Positions 8,278 through 17,597 of a stretch of 64,000 nt of DNA are shown piece after piece. The stretch covers positions 124,001 to 188,000 of the forward strand of contig NZ_SLXM01000002.1 of the NCBI RefSeq assembly GCF_004345825.1, in the 5' to 3' direction. The position numbers and the translations under genes were made by a program. A model generated the notes under the pieces. It saw only the letters and a program-made list of their open reading frames with translations, had not been told where the DNA came from and searched no databases. Numbering within the stretch: position 1 is the stretch's first letter; the number at the start of each line of letters is the position of its first letter. The stretch comes from Tenacibaculum skagerrakense. Its GTDB lineage: Bacteria > Bacteroidota > Bacteroidia > Flavobacteriales > Flavobacteriaceae.

Positions 8278-8378
8278 AAAGTTAAAGTCTATTACCATTG
8301 TTTTAGTGACATTTTGACCGAGAGATTTCACTTGGTATGATTTTTAACACCTAACTAACCAGATATTAATTGCTGATT

Positions 8379-9332
8379 ATGAGTTTTTTTAAAAAAATAT
8401 TTTCCAAAGAGAAAAAAGAAACCTTAGATAAAGGATTAGAAAAATCTAAAGACAGTTTTTTTTCGAAATTATCTAAAGCTGTTGCCGGAAAGTCTAAAGT
8501 TGATGATGATGTTTTAGATAATTTGGAAGAGGTTTTAGTTTCTTCAGATGTTGGAGTAAATACTACGTTAAAAATTATAGATAGAATTGAAGAACGAGTT
8601 TCTCGTGATAAATATTTAGGTACTGATGAATTAAATCAAATTCTTAGAGAAGAAATTGCTGGATTGTTGTCAGAAACTAATTTAGGCGATGAAACTGATT
8701 TTACAATTCCTAAGAATAAAAAGCCTTATGTATTAATGGTTGTTGGAGTTAATGGTGTAGGAAAAACTACAACTATAGGAAAATTGGCTTCTCAATTTAA
8801 GAAAAAAGGGTTAAAAGTTGTGTTAGGTGCTGCTGATACATTTAGAGCGGCTGCAATTGATCAGTTACAAGTTTGGGCAGATAGAGTAGACGTGCCAATC
8901 GTACGTCAAGAAATGGGATCAGATCCTGCTTCAGTAGCTTTTGATACGTTACAATCAGGAGTGAACCAAGATGCAGATGTTATTATTATCGATACAGCAG
9001 GTCGTTTACATAATAAAGTAAACTTAATGAATGAGCTTTCTAAAATTAAGAGAGTAATGCAAAAAGTTGTAGGAGACGCTCCACATGATGTGTTATTAGT
9101 TTTGGATGGATCTACCGGTCAAAATGCTTTTGAACAAGCTAAACAGTTTACAAAAGCTACCGAAGTAACTTCTTTAGCGGTTACTAAGTTAGACGGTACT
9201 GCAAAAGGTGGGGTTGTAATTGGAATTTCAGATCAGTTTCAAATTCCTGTGAGATATATTGGAGTTGGAGAAGGTATTGATGATTTACAGGTTTTTAATA
9301 AATATGAATTTGTAGATAGTTTTTTTAAATAA
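8379..9332 (+). CDS. ftsY: FtsY, signal recognition particle receptor
   Basis: SRP-family GTPase that docks ribosome-SRP complexes at the membrane. The ATG at 8379 gives MSFFKKIFSKEKKETLDKG and 317 residues; a TTG three codons upstream is less likely. The N domain (about 30-110) is followed by the G domain with GVNGVGKTTTIGKLA (G1), ADTFRAAA, DTAGRLHNK and TKLDGTAKGG. The acidic A domain of enterobacterial FtsY is absent, as is usual in Bacteroidota. Confidence 0.97.
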   Translation: MSFFKKIFSKEKKETLDKGLEKSKDSFFSKLSKAVAGKSKVDDDVLDNLEEVLVSSDVGVNTTLKIIDRIEERVSRDKYLGTDELNQILREEIAGLLSETNLGDETDFTIPKNKKPYVLMVVGVNGVGKTTTIGKLASQFKKKGLKVVLGAADTFRAAAIDQLQVWADRVDVPIVRQEMGSDPASVAFDTLQSGVNQDADVIIIDTAGRLHNKVNLMNELSKIKRVMQKVVGDAPHDVLLVLDGSTGQNAFEQAKQFTKATEVTSLAVTKLDGTAKGGVVIGISDQFQIPVRYIGVGEGIDDLQVFNKYEFVDSFFK

Positions 9333-9369
9333 TAATTATAAAGTTGATTAATTATAAAATTCAATTGCT

Positions 9370-10881
9370 ATGAGAAAAATAATATTTCTATTGACTTTAC
9401 TTTTTATTGTATTTAAAGTTCATAGTAATGAGCTTAGTATATGTGATGATAAAAAGGATTTGTCTGATTTAGCTCCAATATTTAATCAAGATGGTACACT
9501 ATATGGTTATTTTTCTATTGAGTATTTAGAAAAAGTTAATCGCAAGTACACAAGATATGAGTATTCAATTTTAGATACAAATCTTAATCAAGTTATAAAG
9601 GGAAATTTTCTAGAGCGAGAATATAAAAAATTAACTAGTTTACTTTCATTGGTTAGTAAAGTAGATGATAGACTAATTATAAGAACAAGGAGAATAAACT
9701 TTAGGTCATATGTTCTCGGTTACGACAAACAAATGAAAGCTTTTAATACTTATAGAAGTTTAAATTTGTCTAATAATAAAATATCCGATCCATTTTATTT
9801 TGACCATAATAAGAATATTGTAATAGGAGAGAGACCAACAAAAGGGCTAAATGATATTTTAAAAAAGTCGCTATTAATTGAAGATTTGATACCTATACAA
9901 AGTGGTTATATTACCAAAGAAAGATTCATTGATGATGAAACTAAAGATATTCAACCTCATGTAATTAGGAAGTATAATTTAAAGAATGAGCTCGTTTGGA
10001 AGTATACTGTTAATATTACACGTAGTAAAGGAGATTATTTTGATGAGCTAATAAATAGTTCAAACGTTTTGTTTTCTTTTAACAATAGAGATAATAACAC
10101 AAATACCATTTTTAGTTTAGATCCTGAAACAGGTAAGGAGCTTTTTAAATATGAAGTAGAAAATGCTAATTCTAAAGCCAATCATACTTTTACAATTGCT
10201 GAACAAAATGATAAATTAGTAGTAGTAGGAAAAATGAGTACTTATCATTTTAAAGGGTATGATGATGATAAATCTTTAGGGCTTTTTAGAATAGTTTTTG
10301 AAAAGAACGGAAAAATAGTAAGTAAAAAGTATGCATTCTGGAATCAAGCAAAAAACTTTATAAAAATTGATAAATATGGACACACATTAGATGGGTTTAA
10401 ATTAGCTTATAAAAAAGTTTTTAGGTTCGATGATGGTTCAATTTCTATTTTAACAGAAAAACAAAAAGCAGAAAAGTTAGTCATCGGAGGAAAAGAGTTT
10501 AAAACATCCAGTTATCAAACTGCAGAATTTGTTTTATTAAATTTTAATAAAGATTTTAGAATTCAGAGTATTGATGTTGTAAATAAAAATTTGTCTTTTT
10601 TGTCAAGGTCTGACTATTTATTTTCTCAAAAGGTTAGAAAGAAAAACGGTGTTGTTTTCTTTTATAAAGATCAAAAACCTGGAGAAAAAGATCAAAAAGA
10701 GTGGGTTTTAGGAATTGTAACTGTAGTAAATGGAAAGTTGTCAAATCACGAACAAATCCCAATTTCATCAGAAGATTATTTTATACAGCCATACATCGCA
10801 AAAGAAGGTTATATTCTTTTTAGGGAATATAATAAAGATAAAAATTACGATGAGGTAAGATTAGAAAAATTAAATATCTAG
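9370..10881 (+). CDS. Exported protein of unknown function
   Basis: 503 residues with a signal peptide (MRKIIFLLTLLFIVFKVHS) and no lipobox. The rest is rich in alternating beta-strand patterns with Tyr/Phe/Lys and short Asn/Asp/Gly turns, for example TIFSLDPETGKELFKYEVEN, which resembles PQQ-type or WD-like propeller blades. I recognise no named family. It lies between ftsY and the reverse-strand M48 peptidase and is convergent with it, the stops being about 6 bp apart. Confidence 0.65.
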   Translation: MRKIIFLLTLLFIVFKVHSNELSICDDKKDLSDLAPIFNQDGTLYGYFSIEYLEKVNRKYTRYEYSILDTNLNQVIKGNFLEREYKKLTSLLSLVSKVDDRLIIRTRRINFRSYVLGYDKQMKAFNTYRSLNLSNNKISDPFYFDHNKNIVIGERPTKGLNDILKKSLLIEDLIPIQSGYITKERFIDDETKDIQPHVIRKYNLKNELVWKYTVNITRSKGDYFDELINSSNVLFSFNNRDNNTNTIFSLDPETGKELFKYEVENANSKANHTFTIAEQNDKLVVVGKMSTYHFKGYDDDKSLGLFRIVFEKNGKIVSKKYAFWNQAKNFIKIDKYGHTLDGFKLAYKKVFRFDDGSISILTEKQKAEKLVIGGKEFKTSSYQTAEFVLLNFNKDFRIQSIDVVNKNLSFLSRSDYLFSQKVRKKNGVVFFYKDQKPGEKDQKEWVLGIVTVVNGKLSNHEQIPISSEDYFIQPYIAKEGYILFREYNKDKNYDEVRLEKLNI

Positions 10882-10886
10882 ATTTT

Positions 10887-12188
10887 TTATTCTTCTTGCT
10901 TTGATAAGTAGTAGTCAGAGATATGTTTAAACTCTTCTAGTTTTAAGTTCCATAAAAAATTAAGAAAAAAAAGATAGCTTTTATCTTGGTTATTAGGTTC
11001 TAATCTATCTACATGTCTGTTGAATCTATATTTTTTCTTGGCTTCATAAAGTTTTAAAAAGTTTTTTCCCAGCCATTTTTTATGTATGCTGTTGTTTGAA
11101 TCATTACAAAGTTTCAAAAAAGTACCATAAGCACTTAAACCATATAGTTCTGAGTTATATAGACTAGGTACAATTTGATTTATAGAAAGCTTTTTTAAAA
11201 ATGTAAAATTACTTGTAGGCTTATTGTATTGTGAAGTAGATTCTAAACCTGGGAATATATTTCGAATTAATTGTATTCTTTCTTGTAATTCTGGGTGGGT
11301 TTTGATAGAATCGTAATTAAACTTTTCTTTATTTAAGTAATTATACTCATTTTCATCATCTACTTTAATCCAATTATCTTTAAAAGGTTGATTAGGTAAA
11401 TTGAAAATTTCTTTATACTTATTTTTGTTTATTGTGATTTCAGGAGAAGTTTCAAATTCATGTAACACTTCTAATGCTCTTAAGTATTCATGTTCTTTAA
11501 ATTTTGCTTTTTTATATAAGATATAACCGATAGAATCTGCAGAAATCTCAAGCTTTCTTAATTTCTTTCCATCCTTGTACAATGTTTCCTTTAGTAGGTT
11601 TTGTAATTCAGTATGAACATTATATTTCTTTCGCAGTAGCTTAAGAGCTACTTTTTTCTTTTCTCTGATTGTCTTTGGTTGAACGTCGTGAAGTATTGTT
11701 TTTTCTGAGTGTTTTAGAACTTGATGTCCAAATTCATGACATAAGACAGCAGCTAATTGATCTCCATTTTCTAGATAACTAAAAAGTCCAATGTTCATTA
11801 TAATGATACCTTTACCTACAGTTACTGCATTTGGAGAGTTTTCTTTGGTAATTAAAATTTTGATATTATTGCTTAATTTGTTTTCTTCAATTATTTTCGT
11901 TTTAATTGAATCAATATAAAAAGTGAATCTTTTATCTAATGTGAATTCTTTGTTTTCTAAAGCACTTATAAATTCATTATATAAATTAGTGTACACAATA
12001 TCTAATTCATTTCTTACCTTTTTTTTATAATTCTGTTTGAACTCTTTTTTAAGATTATCTAAATCTGATTTTAAATTGAGAACAATTTTTTTTCGTGTCT
12101 CATAGTTTGCAGTATCAAGTTCAAAACTTGTTTGTGAGGAGATATATATTGAAGAGAAAAATAAAATATAAAGGAAGAATCTTTTCAT
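10887..12188 (-). CDS. Exported M48-family zinc metallopeptidase
   Basis: 433 residues with a signal peptide (MKRFFLYILFFSSIYISSQ). The zinc motif HEFGH is at 151-155 within AAVLCHEFGHQVLKHSE. The third ligand is Glu214 in LEISADSIGY, the ExxxD pattern of M48 proteases. Unlike HtpX it has no internal membrane segments, so it resembles periplasmic BepA/LoiP-type enzymes that act in outer-membrane protein quality control. The C-terminal 130 residues are poorly conserved by eye. It is convergent with the unknown exported protein. Confidence 0.85.
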   Translation of the reverse strand: MKRFFLYILFFSSIYISSQTSFELDTANYETRKKIVLNLKSDLDNLKKEFKQNYKKKVRNELDIVYTNLYNEFISALENKEFTLDKRFTFYIDSIKTKIIEENKLSNNIKILITKENSPNAVTVGKGIIIMNIGLFSYLENGDQLAAVLCHEFGHQVLKHSEKTILHDVQPKTIREKKKVALKLLRKKYNVHTELQNLLKETLYKDGKKLRKLEISADSIGYILYKKAKFKEHEYLRALEVLHEFETSPEITINKNKYKEIFNLPNQPFKDNWIKVDDENEYNYLNKEKFNYDSIKTHPELQERIQLIRNIFPGLESTSQYNKPTSNFTFLKKLSINQIVPSLYNSELYGLSAYGTFLKLCNDSNNSIHKKWLGKNFLKLYEAKKKYRFNRHVDRLEPNNQDKSYLFFLNFLWNLKLEEFKHISDYYLSKQEE

Positions 12189-12347
12189 GCGTGTCTAATT
12201 CTAATTTTTTGCTCAGCAATATACTGCTTTTTTTAAGAGAAAGAACATCATTTTACTATGTTGATCCAATGGGGAAATAGCATTATTTAAACGAATTTTT
12301 TTATTTATATCTTTGATAATCAATCAATCTTTAAAAACTATAGTATT

Positions 12348-13976
12348 TTGAATAAACTTATTACTATTCTGTTTGTGCTTTTTTTAATGAGTTGTGAATC
12401 AGAAAAAAAAGAAGTTGTCCAATTTAAAAAGTACGATGAAACTGCTGAATTAGCTACACAACAAGAGCATCAAAATCCACGTATGAAGTTTAAATTACTT
12501 CAGGCTAAAGTATTGGATATGAATCAAGTGTTCAAACCTTTTGAAAAGGAGTTGTCTGAATTTTCAGAGGAAGAGTACACTTCAATAAAACCTTTAGTAA
12601 TTGAACAGCCTATCCCATCAATTCAACAATCTATAAAAGAAGGTAAACTGAATTATGAAAAGTTAACATTATTTTACCTCTATAGAATTCGAAAATTTGA
12701 AAGTGATTCAACTAAATATATAAATGCCATTATCAGTTTGAATCCGAATGTAATCAATGAAGCTAGAGAAAAGGATAAAGTAGCAAAAGAAAACACTATT
12801 TCTAATGAGTCAATTTTTGGAATGCCAATTCTTTTGAAAGATAACATCAATACTTCAGGAATGAATACAACAGCGGGTGCTGAAGTTTTGAGAAGTAATA
12901 ATCCAAGAGATGCTTTCATTGTTGAAAAGTTAAAAGAAAATGGAGCGTTAATTTTAGGGAAAGTAAATCTTAGTGAATGGGCTTATTATTTTTGTTCTGG
13001 CTGTCCGTTAGGTTACAGTGCAGTAGGTGGACAAACATTTAATCCTTATGGGAGAAAAGTGTTTGAAACCGGAGGCTCTAGCTCAGGAAGTGGAGTTGCT
13101 ACAGCTGCAAATTATGCAGTTGCTACTATTGGAACAGAAACGGCTGGGTCGATAACTTCACCTTCCAGTTTAAATTCCGTTGTTGGTTTAAAACCAACAA
13201 TTGGTTTGTTGAGTAGAAGTGGAGTTGTACCAATATCAAGTACTTTAGACACGCCTGGACCAATGACTAAAAATGTTGTAGATAATTTTATACTTTTTAA
13301 AGCAATGTTAGGCGTTGATAAAAATGACACAAAGTCACAAGAGATAGTAATAGTACCAGATGATTTAACGGTTGCTGACTTTAAAGATAAAAGGATTGGT
13401 GTGTTAACTCCATTGCTAACAGATTCAATTTACAAGCGTACTGTTGATATGCTTCGAGAAATAGGAAATATTGTTGAAATAAGCCCAGAGCAAACAAGCT
13501 TACAAGGTTTTTTAACCTTGCTTAATATCGATATGAAACATGATTTACCGAAATATTTAAAAGGTAAAAATTTAGAAGTTTCTTCTGTAAGAGATATTGT
13601 GAACTATAATAAAAAAGACTCTTTGTTAAGAGCACCTTATGGTCAGCAATTGTTTGAGGGCATTGTAAAAGATACAACTACACTTGCTCAATTAGAAGTT
13701 ATTAAAGAACGCTTAAAGAAGGAAGGAATAGAGTTTTTTAAAGCGTTTGAAGAAGAGAATTTAGATGTTATTCTTTCTATAAACAATTATCATGCGGCAT
13801 ATTCAGCTGTGGCGGAATATCCGAATTTAACCGTTCCAATGGGATATAAAGAATCTGGAGAACCTATAAGCTTGACTTTCATTGGTAAACCTAAATCAGA
13901 ATTTGATTTGTTATCATTAGGGTTATTCTTTGAAAAATTAACTCATGTTAGAAAATTACCTAAAGGCTATGAGTAA
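12348..13976 (+). CDS. Amidase-signature family lipoprotein
   Basis: 542 residues from a TTG start at 12348. This start is favoured because it alone yields a full lipoprotein signal, MNKLITILFVLFLMSC, with Cys16 as the lipidated residue; the next ATG is inside the lipobox. The amidase-signature catalytic triad is present: Lys164 (GMPILLKDNIN), the Gly/Ser-rich GGSSSGSG at 242-249 with the cis-Ser, and Ser268 (TETAGSITSPSS). Such surface or periplasmic amidases may act on peptide amides; the substrate is unknown. It precedes rimO. Confidence 0.88.
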   Translation: MNKLITILFVLFLMSCESEKKEVVQFKKYDETAELATQQEHQNPRMKFKLLQAKVLDMNQVFKPFEKELSEFSEEEYTSIKPLVIEQPIPSIQQSIKEGKLNYEKLTLFYLYRIRKFESDSTKYINAIISLNPNVINEAREKDKVAKENTISNESIFGMPILLKDNINTSGMNTTAGAEVLRSNNPRDAFIVEKLKENGALILGKVNLSEWAYYFCSGCPLGYSAVGGQTFNPYGRKVFETGGSSSGSGVATAANYAVATIGTETAGSITSPSSLNSVVGLKPTIGLLSRSGVVPISSTLDTPGPMTKNVVDNFILFKAMLGVDKNDTKSQEIVIVPDDLTVADFKDKRIGVLTPLLTDSIYKRTVDMLREIGNIVEISPEQTSLQGFLTLLNIDMKHDLPKYLKGKNLEVSSVRDIVNYNKKDSLLRAPYGQQLFEGIVKDTTTLAQLEVIKERLKKEGIEFFKAFEEENLDVILSINNYHAAYSAVAEYPNLTVPMGYKESGEPISLTFIGKPKSEFDLLSLGLFFEKLTHVRKLPKGYE

Positions 13977-13994
13977 TTTATGGTAAATAAATCA

Positions 13995-14002
13995 TAATTT
14001 TG
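13995..14002 (+). promoter_or_regulatory. -7 element of rimO
   Basis: TAATTTTG followed by CA, matching TAnnTTTG, 20 bp before the rimO ATG. No clear -33 TTG. Confidence 0.5.
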
Positions 14003-14022
14003 CACTCCTTAAATTCAGATAG

Positions 14023-15375
14023 ATGCGAACAAAATCTACAAAGCAGAATAAGATTAATGTTGTTACTCTTGGATGTTCAAAAAACGTTTACGATAGTGAA
14101 GTTTTAATGGGACAGCTAAAAGCAAATGGAAAAAATGTAGTACATGAAGATCCAGAAGATGATGGAAACATTGTGGTTATTAACACTTGTGGTTTCATTG
14201 GTAAAGCTAAGGAAGAAAGTGTAGATACTATTTTGCATTATGCTCAACGAAAAGAGGCTGGAGAAGTAGATAAAGTATTTGTAACAGGGTGTTTGAGTGA
14301 GCGTTATAAACCAGATTTAGAAGCTGAAATTACCAATGTAGATCAGTATTTTGGAACACACGATCTTCCAAATTTATTAAAGGTTTTAGAAGCTGATTAT
14401 AAACACGAACTGATTGGCGAGCGTTTAACAACAACTCCACAACATTATGCATATTTAAAAATTGCAGAAGGATGTGATCGACCATGTTCATTCTGTGCAA
14501 TTCCTTTAATGAGAGGAAAGCATAAATCTACTCCAATTGAAGAGTTGGTGATAGAAGCGACTAAGCTTGCTGAATCTGGAATTAAAGAGATTATGCTAAT
14601 TGCTCAAGATTTAACCTATTACGGTTTAGATATATACAAGAAACGAGCTTTAGCAGATTTATTAAAAGAGTTGGTTAAGGTTGAAGGTATTGAGTGGATT
14701 CGTTTACATTATGCATTTCCAACTGGATTTCCAATGGATGTGTTAGATGTAATGCGTGAGGAACCTAAGGTTTGTAATTATCTAGATATTCCTTTACAAC
14801 ATATTAACACAGAGATTTTAAAGTCGATGAAACGTGGTACTACTCACGAAAAAACCACTGATTTGATTAAAAAATTCAGAGAGTATGTTCCGAATATGGC
14901 TATTCGCACAACTTTAATTGTTGGATATCCAGGTGAAACAGAAGAGCAATTTCAAGAGTTAAAAGATTGGGTAGAAGAAATGCGTTTCGAGCGTTTAGGA
15001 GCATTTGAATATTCTCATGAAGAAAATACAGGAGCTTATGTTTTAGAAGACGACGTTCCTGATGATGTAAAGTTCCGTCGTGTAAATGAAATTATGGAAA
15101 TTCAAAGTCAGATTTCATGGGAGCTTAATCAAGAGAAGATTGGTAAAACGTTCCGTTGTTTATTTGATAGAAAAGATGGTGAGTACTATTATGGAAGAAC
15201 TGAATTTGATTCACCAGATGTTGATAATGATGTAATTGTTGATGCTAGAGAGCATTATATTAAGTTAGGTGAATTTATTGATATTGAAATTTTTGATGCT
15301 GGCGATTTCGATTTACATGGGGTTCCAACGGTAAAACAAGAACGTCCGATTCCATTAAATAAAAAAAAGAAATAA
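14023..15375 (+). CDS. rimO: RimO, ribosomal protein uS12 methylthiotransferase
   Basis: 450-residue radical-SAM enzyme that adds a methylthio group to Asp88 of ribosomal protein uS12. The N-terminal UPF0004 domain has three cluster cysteines (LGCSKNVYDSEVL, NTCGFIGKAKEES, TGCLSERYK). The radical SAM motif CDRPCSFCAIP follows at about residue 150. The C-terminal TRAM domain covers roughly the last 70 residues. The GCSKN signature separates RimO from MiaB. The lysine-rich end is ordinary for the group. Confidence 0.96.
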   Translation: MRTKSTKQNKINVVTLGCSKNVYDSEVLMGQLKANGKNVVHEDPEDDGNIVVINTCGFIGKAKEESVDTILHYAQRKEAGEVDKVFVTGCLSERYKPDLEAEITNVDQYFGTHDLPNLLKVLEADYKHELIGERLTTTPQHYAYLKIAEGCDRPCSFCAIPLMRGKHKSTPIEELVIEATKLAESGIKEIMLIAQDLTYYGLDIYKKRALADLLKELVKVEGIEWIRLHYAFPTGFPMDVLDVMREEPKVCNYLDIPLQHINTEILKSMKRGTTHEKTTDLIKKFREYVPNMAIRTTLIVGYPGETEEQFQELKDWVEEMRFERLGAFEYSHEENTGAYVLEDDVPDDVKFRRVNEIMEIQSQISWELNQEKIGKTFRCLFDRKDGEYYYGRTEFDSPDVDNDVIVDAREHYIKLGEFIDIEIFDAGDFDLHGVPTVKQERPIPLNKKKK

Positions 15376-15450
15376 ATAGTTTACTATTGTTTGTATTGTA
15401 ACAATTTGATTTCTAGTTCGTCTTCTGATTAATTAATCAAATTATCAACT

Positions 15451-16119
15451 ATGAAATCTAATCAAAAAACCGCAAGAATTGTTGGTGTGTTATTCCTTTT
15501 TATTTTTTTTATAGGAGTAACTGTTTATCAAGTTTTGCAAGCACCATTATTATCTGATGATGTTTTAAAAGAAACAGCAACTCATCAAAATCAACTAATA
15601 AGTTCTACTTTGTTAAATATGCTAAGTGGAATTTTATCCATTAGTATAGCAGTATTGCTATTTCCAGTTTTTAAAGTAAATAGCACCAACTTAGCTAGAC
15701 TTTATTTTGCATTTACTTTGTTAAATTTTATAGCAATTGTTATTGATAATGGAAGTGTGTTTTCATTATTAGAGCTTAGTAAAGTTTCTAGTGATATTAA
15801 AAATATTGAGACCTTAAATGCTCTTCAAAAAATATTCTCTGAGAAACACTGGTGGACACATTACTTTTCATTATTAACTTCTTGTTTTCCCGTTTTTGTA
15901 TTATACTATACATTGTTTGTCGCTAAACTAGTTCCAAAATTAATTTCACTAATTGGAATAATAGCTTCAATACTGATGTTTGTTGAAATGTTGTCTTCTA
16001 TTTTTGGACACGGTATAAGTATGAACCTAATGTTACCAATGGCGTTTATTCAATTATTATTGCCAATTTGGTTAATTATTAAAGGATTTAAAGAAAATAT
16101 TATTATTAACAATCATTAA
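15451..16119 (+). CDS. DUF4386 membrane protein
   Basis: 222 residues with about six hydrophobic segments. The N-terminus KTARIVGVLFLFIFFIGVT and the overall layout match the DUF4386 family of polytopic proteins, whose function is unknown. It stands alone: 75 bp after rimO and closed by a terminator at 16209. Confidence 0.8.
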   Translation: MKSNQKTARIVGVLFLFIFFIGVTVYQVLQAPLLSDDVLKETATHQNQLISSTLLNMLSGILSISIAVLLFPVFKVNSTNLARLYFAFTLLNFIAIVIDNGSVFSLLELSKVSSDIKNIETLNALQKIFSEKHWWTHYFSLLTSCFPVFVLYYTLFVAKLVPKLISLIGIIASILMFVEMLSSIFGHGISMNLMLPMAFIQLLLPIWLIIKGFKENIIINNH

Positions 16120-16208
16120 ATTTTATAAGGTCTATATTGTCCAATAATAACTTGAAGGAATTATATCTTACTTAAAAAGTAATACGACAAGAAAAAGTTA
16201 TATAAAGG

Positions 16209-16233
16209 GATCACACTTGTTGTGGTCTTTTTT
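16209..16233 (+). terminator. Terminator after the DUF4386 gene
   Basis: Seven-bp stem GATCACA / TGTGGTC (one G-T pair) with a CTTGT loop, followed by TTTTTTATTTTT. It ends only about 12 bp before the next start codon. Confidence 0.75.
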
Positions 16234-16244
16234 ATTTTTACAAT

Positions 16245-16973
16245 ATGAAAAAAGCCTTTTTTAATTGGAGTTCAGGAAAAGACTCTGCTTTAGCATTGTA
16301 TAAAATAATAGAGCAAAAAGAATATACTATAGAAACATTATTAACTAATGTAAATGAGGATTTTGCTCGAATTTCAATGCACGGTTTACGAGAAGAATTG
16401 TTGGATAAACAGGTTGAAAGTTTAGATTTACCTCTTGAGAAATTATATTTTCCAGCACAAGTAACGATGGATTTATATAGCGAGAAAATGCGTGAAAAGC
16501 TTTCTTCTTTTAAATCAAAAGGAATGAAGTATTCTGTTTTTGGGGATATTTTTTTGGAAGACCTTAAAAACTATCGTGATAAGAAACTTGCCGAAGTAAA
16601 TTTAGAAGGTGTTTATCCACTTTGGAAAAAAGATACAAAAGAGGTGATTCATGAATTCATAGATTTAGGTTTTAAGGCGATTACTGTTTGTGTAAATGCT
16701 AAACTGTTAGGGAAGGAATTTGTTGGTAGAATTATTGATAAAGATTTTATCAATGATTTACCTGATAATGTTGATGTTTGTGGAGAAAATGGTGAATTTC
16801 ACACTTTTGTTTTTGACGGACCTATTTTTAAAAACCCTGTTGATTTTGAGATAGGGGAAAAGGTTTTAAAATCGTACACATTAAATGATGATGATGACCA
16901 AAATTGTCATTCTAATACTTCAGAAAAAGTAAAAGCGTACGATACTAGTTTTTGGTACTGTGATTTAATGTAA
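16245..16973 (+). CDS. Dph6-like PP-loop ATP pyrophosphatase
   Basis: 242 residues of the diphthine-ammonia-ligase (ATP_bind_4) family. The PP-loop is WSSGKDSALALY at the N-terminus, and the C-terminal signature is VCGENGEFHTFVFDGPIF. Bacteria lack diphthamide on EF-G, so despite the name the bacterial substrate is unknown; amidation or adenylation of a small molecule or protein is inferred from the fold. Its stop abuts the stop of the convergent PAS gene with no gap. Confidence 0.85.
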   Translation: MKKAFFNWSSGKDSALALYKIIEQKEYTIETLLTNVNEDFARISMHGLREELLDKQVESLDLPLEKLYFPAQVTMDLYSEKMREKLSSFKSKGMKYSVFGDIFLEDLKNYRDKKLAEVNLEGVYPLWKKDTKEVIHEFIDLGFKAITVCVNAKLLGKEFVGRIIDKDFINDLPDNVDVCGENGEFHTFVFDGPIFKNPVDFEIGEKVLKSYTLNDDDDQNCHSNTSEKVKAYDTSFWYCDLM

Positions 16974-17543
16974 TTAAGCTATCTGTCTTTCTAAAGCAAG
17001 AAAGTGTGTTGTTTTGTTATTATTCTTTAAAGGAAATACATGCAATTCACATTTATAAGAAGTATTATCCTTTCTATGATTAATGATAATTTCTTTGAAA
17101 GGTTTATTTTCTTTTAACTTTTCTTTGATGCGTATTCTTATTTCCTCAGAAGTTTCTTTTCCTTGTAAAAAACTTGGAGATTTATGTAATGCATACTCTT
17201 TAGAATAGCCTGTCATTTTAGAAAAACCATCATTCACCCACAAAATATTTCTGTTTAAATCGGTAAGAATAAGAGCTTCAAAAGAATTTTTTAAGAGAAT
17301 AGTTTCTATATCTTCGTTCCAGTTTTTGTTTTCAGCATACCTTTTTAGTAATTCTAAATCATTTTGAATAGTCGATCTTTTTACAACAGCTTCTAAGTTT
17401 TGAATATGTAAATCAAAACTTAACATGTTAACATGTAATGTATCGTCCTCGACTAAGGAACTTTTAATTTCTTTATAGTCATCTACAGATAAAGAGTTGA
17501 TGAAAATATCTAAACTCTTCATTCTATTCAATGTGGGTTTCAT
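16974..17543 (-). CDS. LOV-like PAS domain protein without the photoactive cysteine
   Basis: 189 residues: an N-terminal helical region (1-80) and one PAS/PAC domain (about 85-187). The PAS core ILWVNDGFSKMTGYSKEYAL leads to HKSPSFLQGKETSEE at 120-134, where plant and bacterial LOV domains read GxNCRFLQGxxT. The flavin-adduct cysteine is replaced by Pro123. The PAC part (YKCELHVFPLKNNN) is normal. There is no output domain, so it probably acts through protein contacts; whether flavin is bound is open. Confidence 0.8.
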   Translation of the reverse strand: MKPTLNRMKSLDIFINSLSVDDYKEIKSSLVEDDTLHVNMLSFDLHIQNLEAVVKRSTIQNDLELLKRYAENKNWNEDIETILLKNSFEALILTDLNRNILWVNDGFSKMTGYSKEYALHKSPSFLQGKETSEEIRIRIKEKLKENKPFKEIIINHRKDNTSYKCELHVFPLKNNNKTTHFLALERQIA

Positions 17544-17597
17544 CTTTGTTTAATTTTGGGCATTTAAAAATAAACAAAAGAAATAGAAAGACAAGGA

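Noticed and set aside
12095..12280. 61-codon forward frame at the M48 gene start
   Set aside because: It mostly overlaps the M48 signal-peptide region in antisense and shows no protein features.
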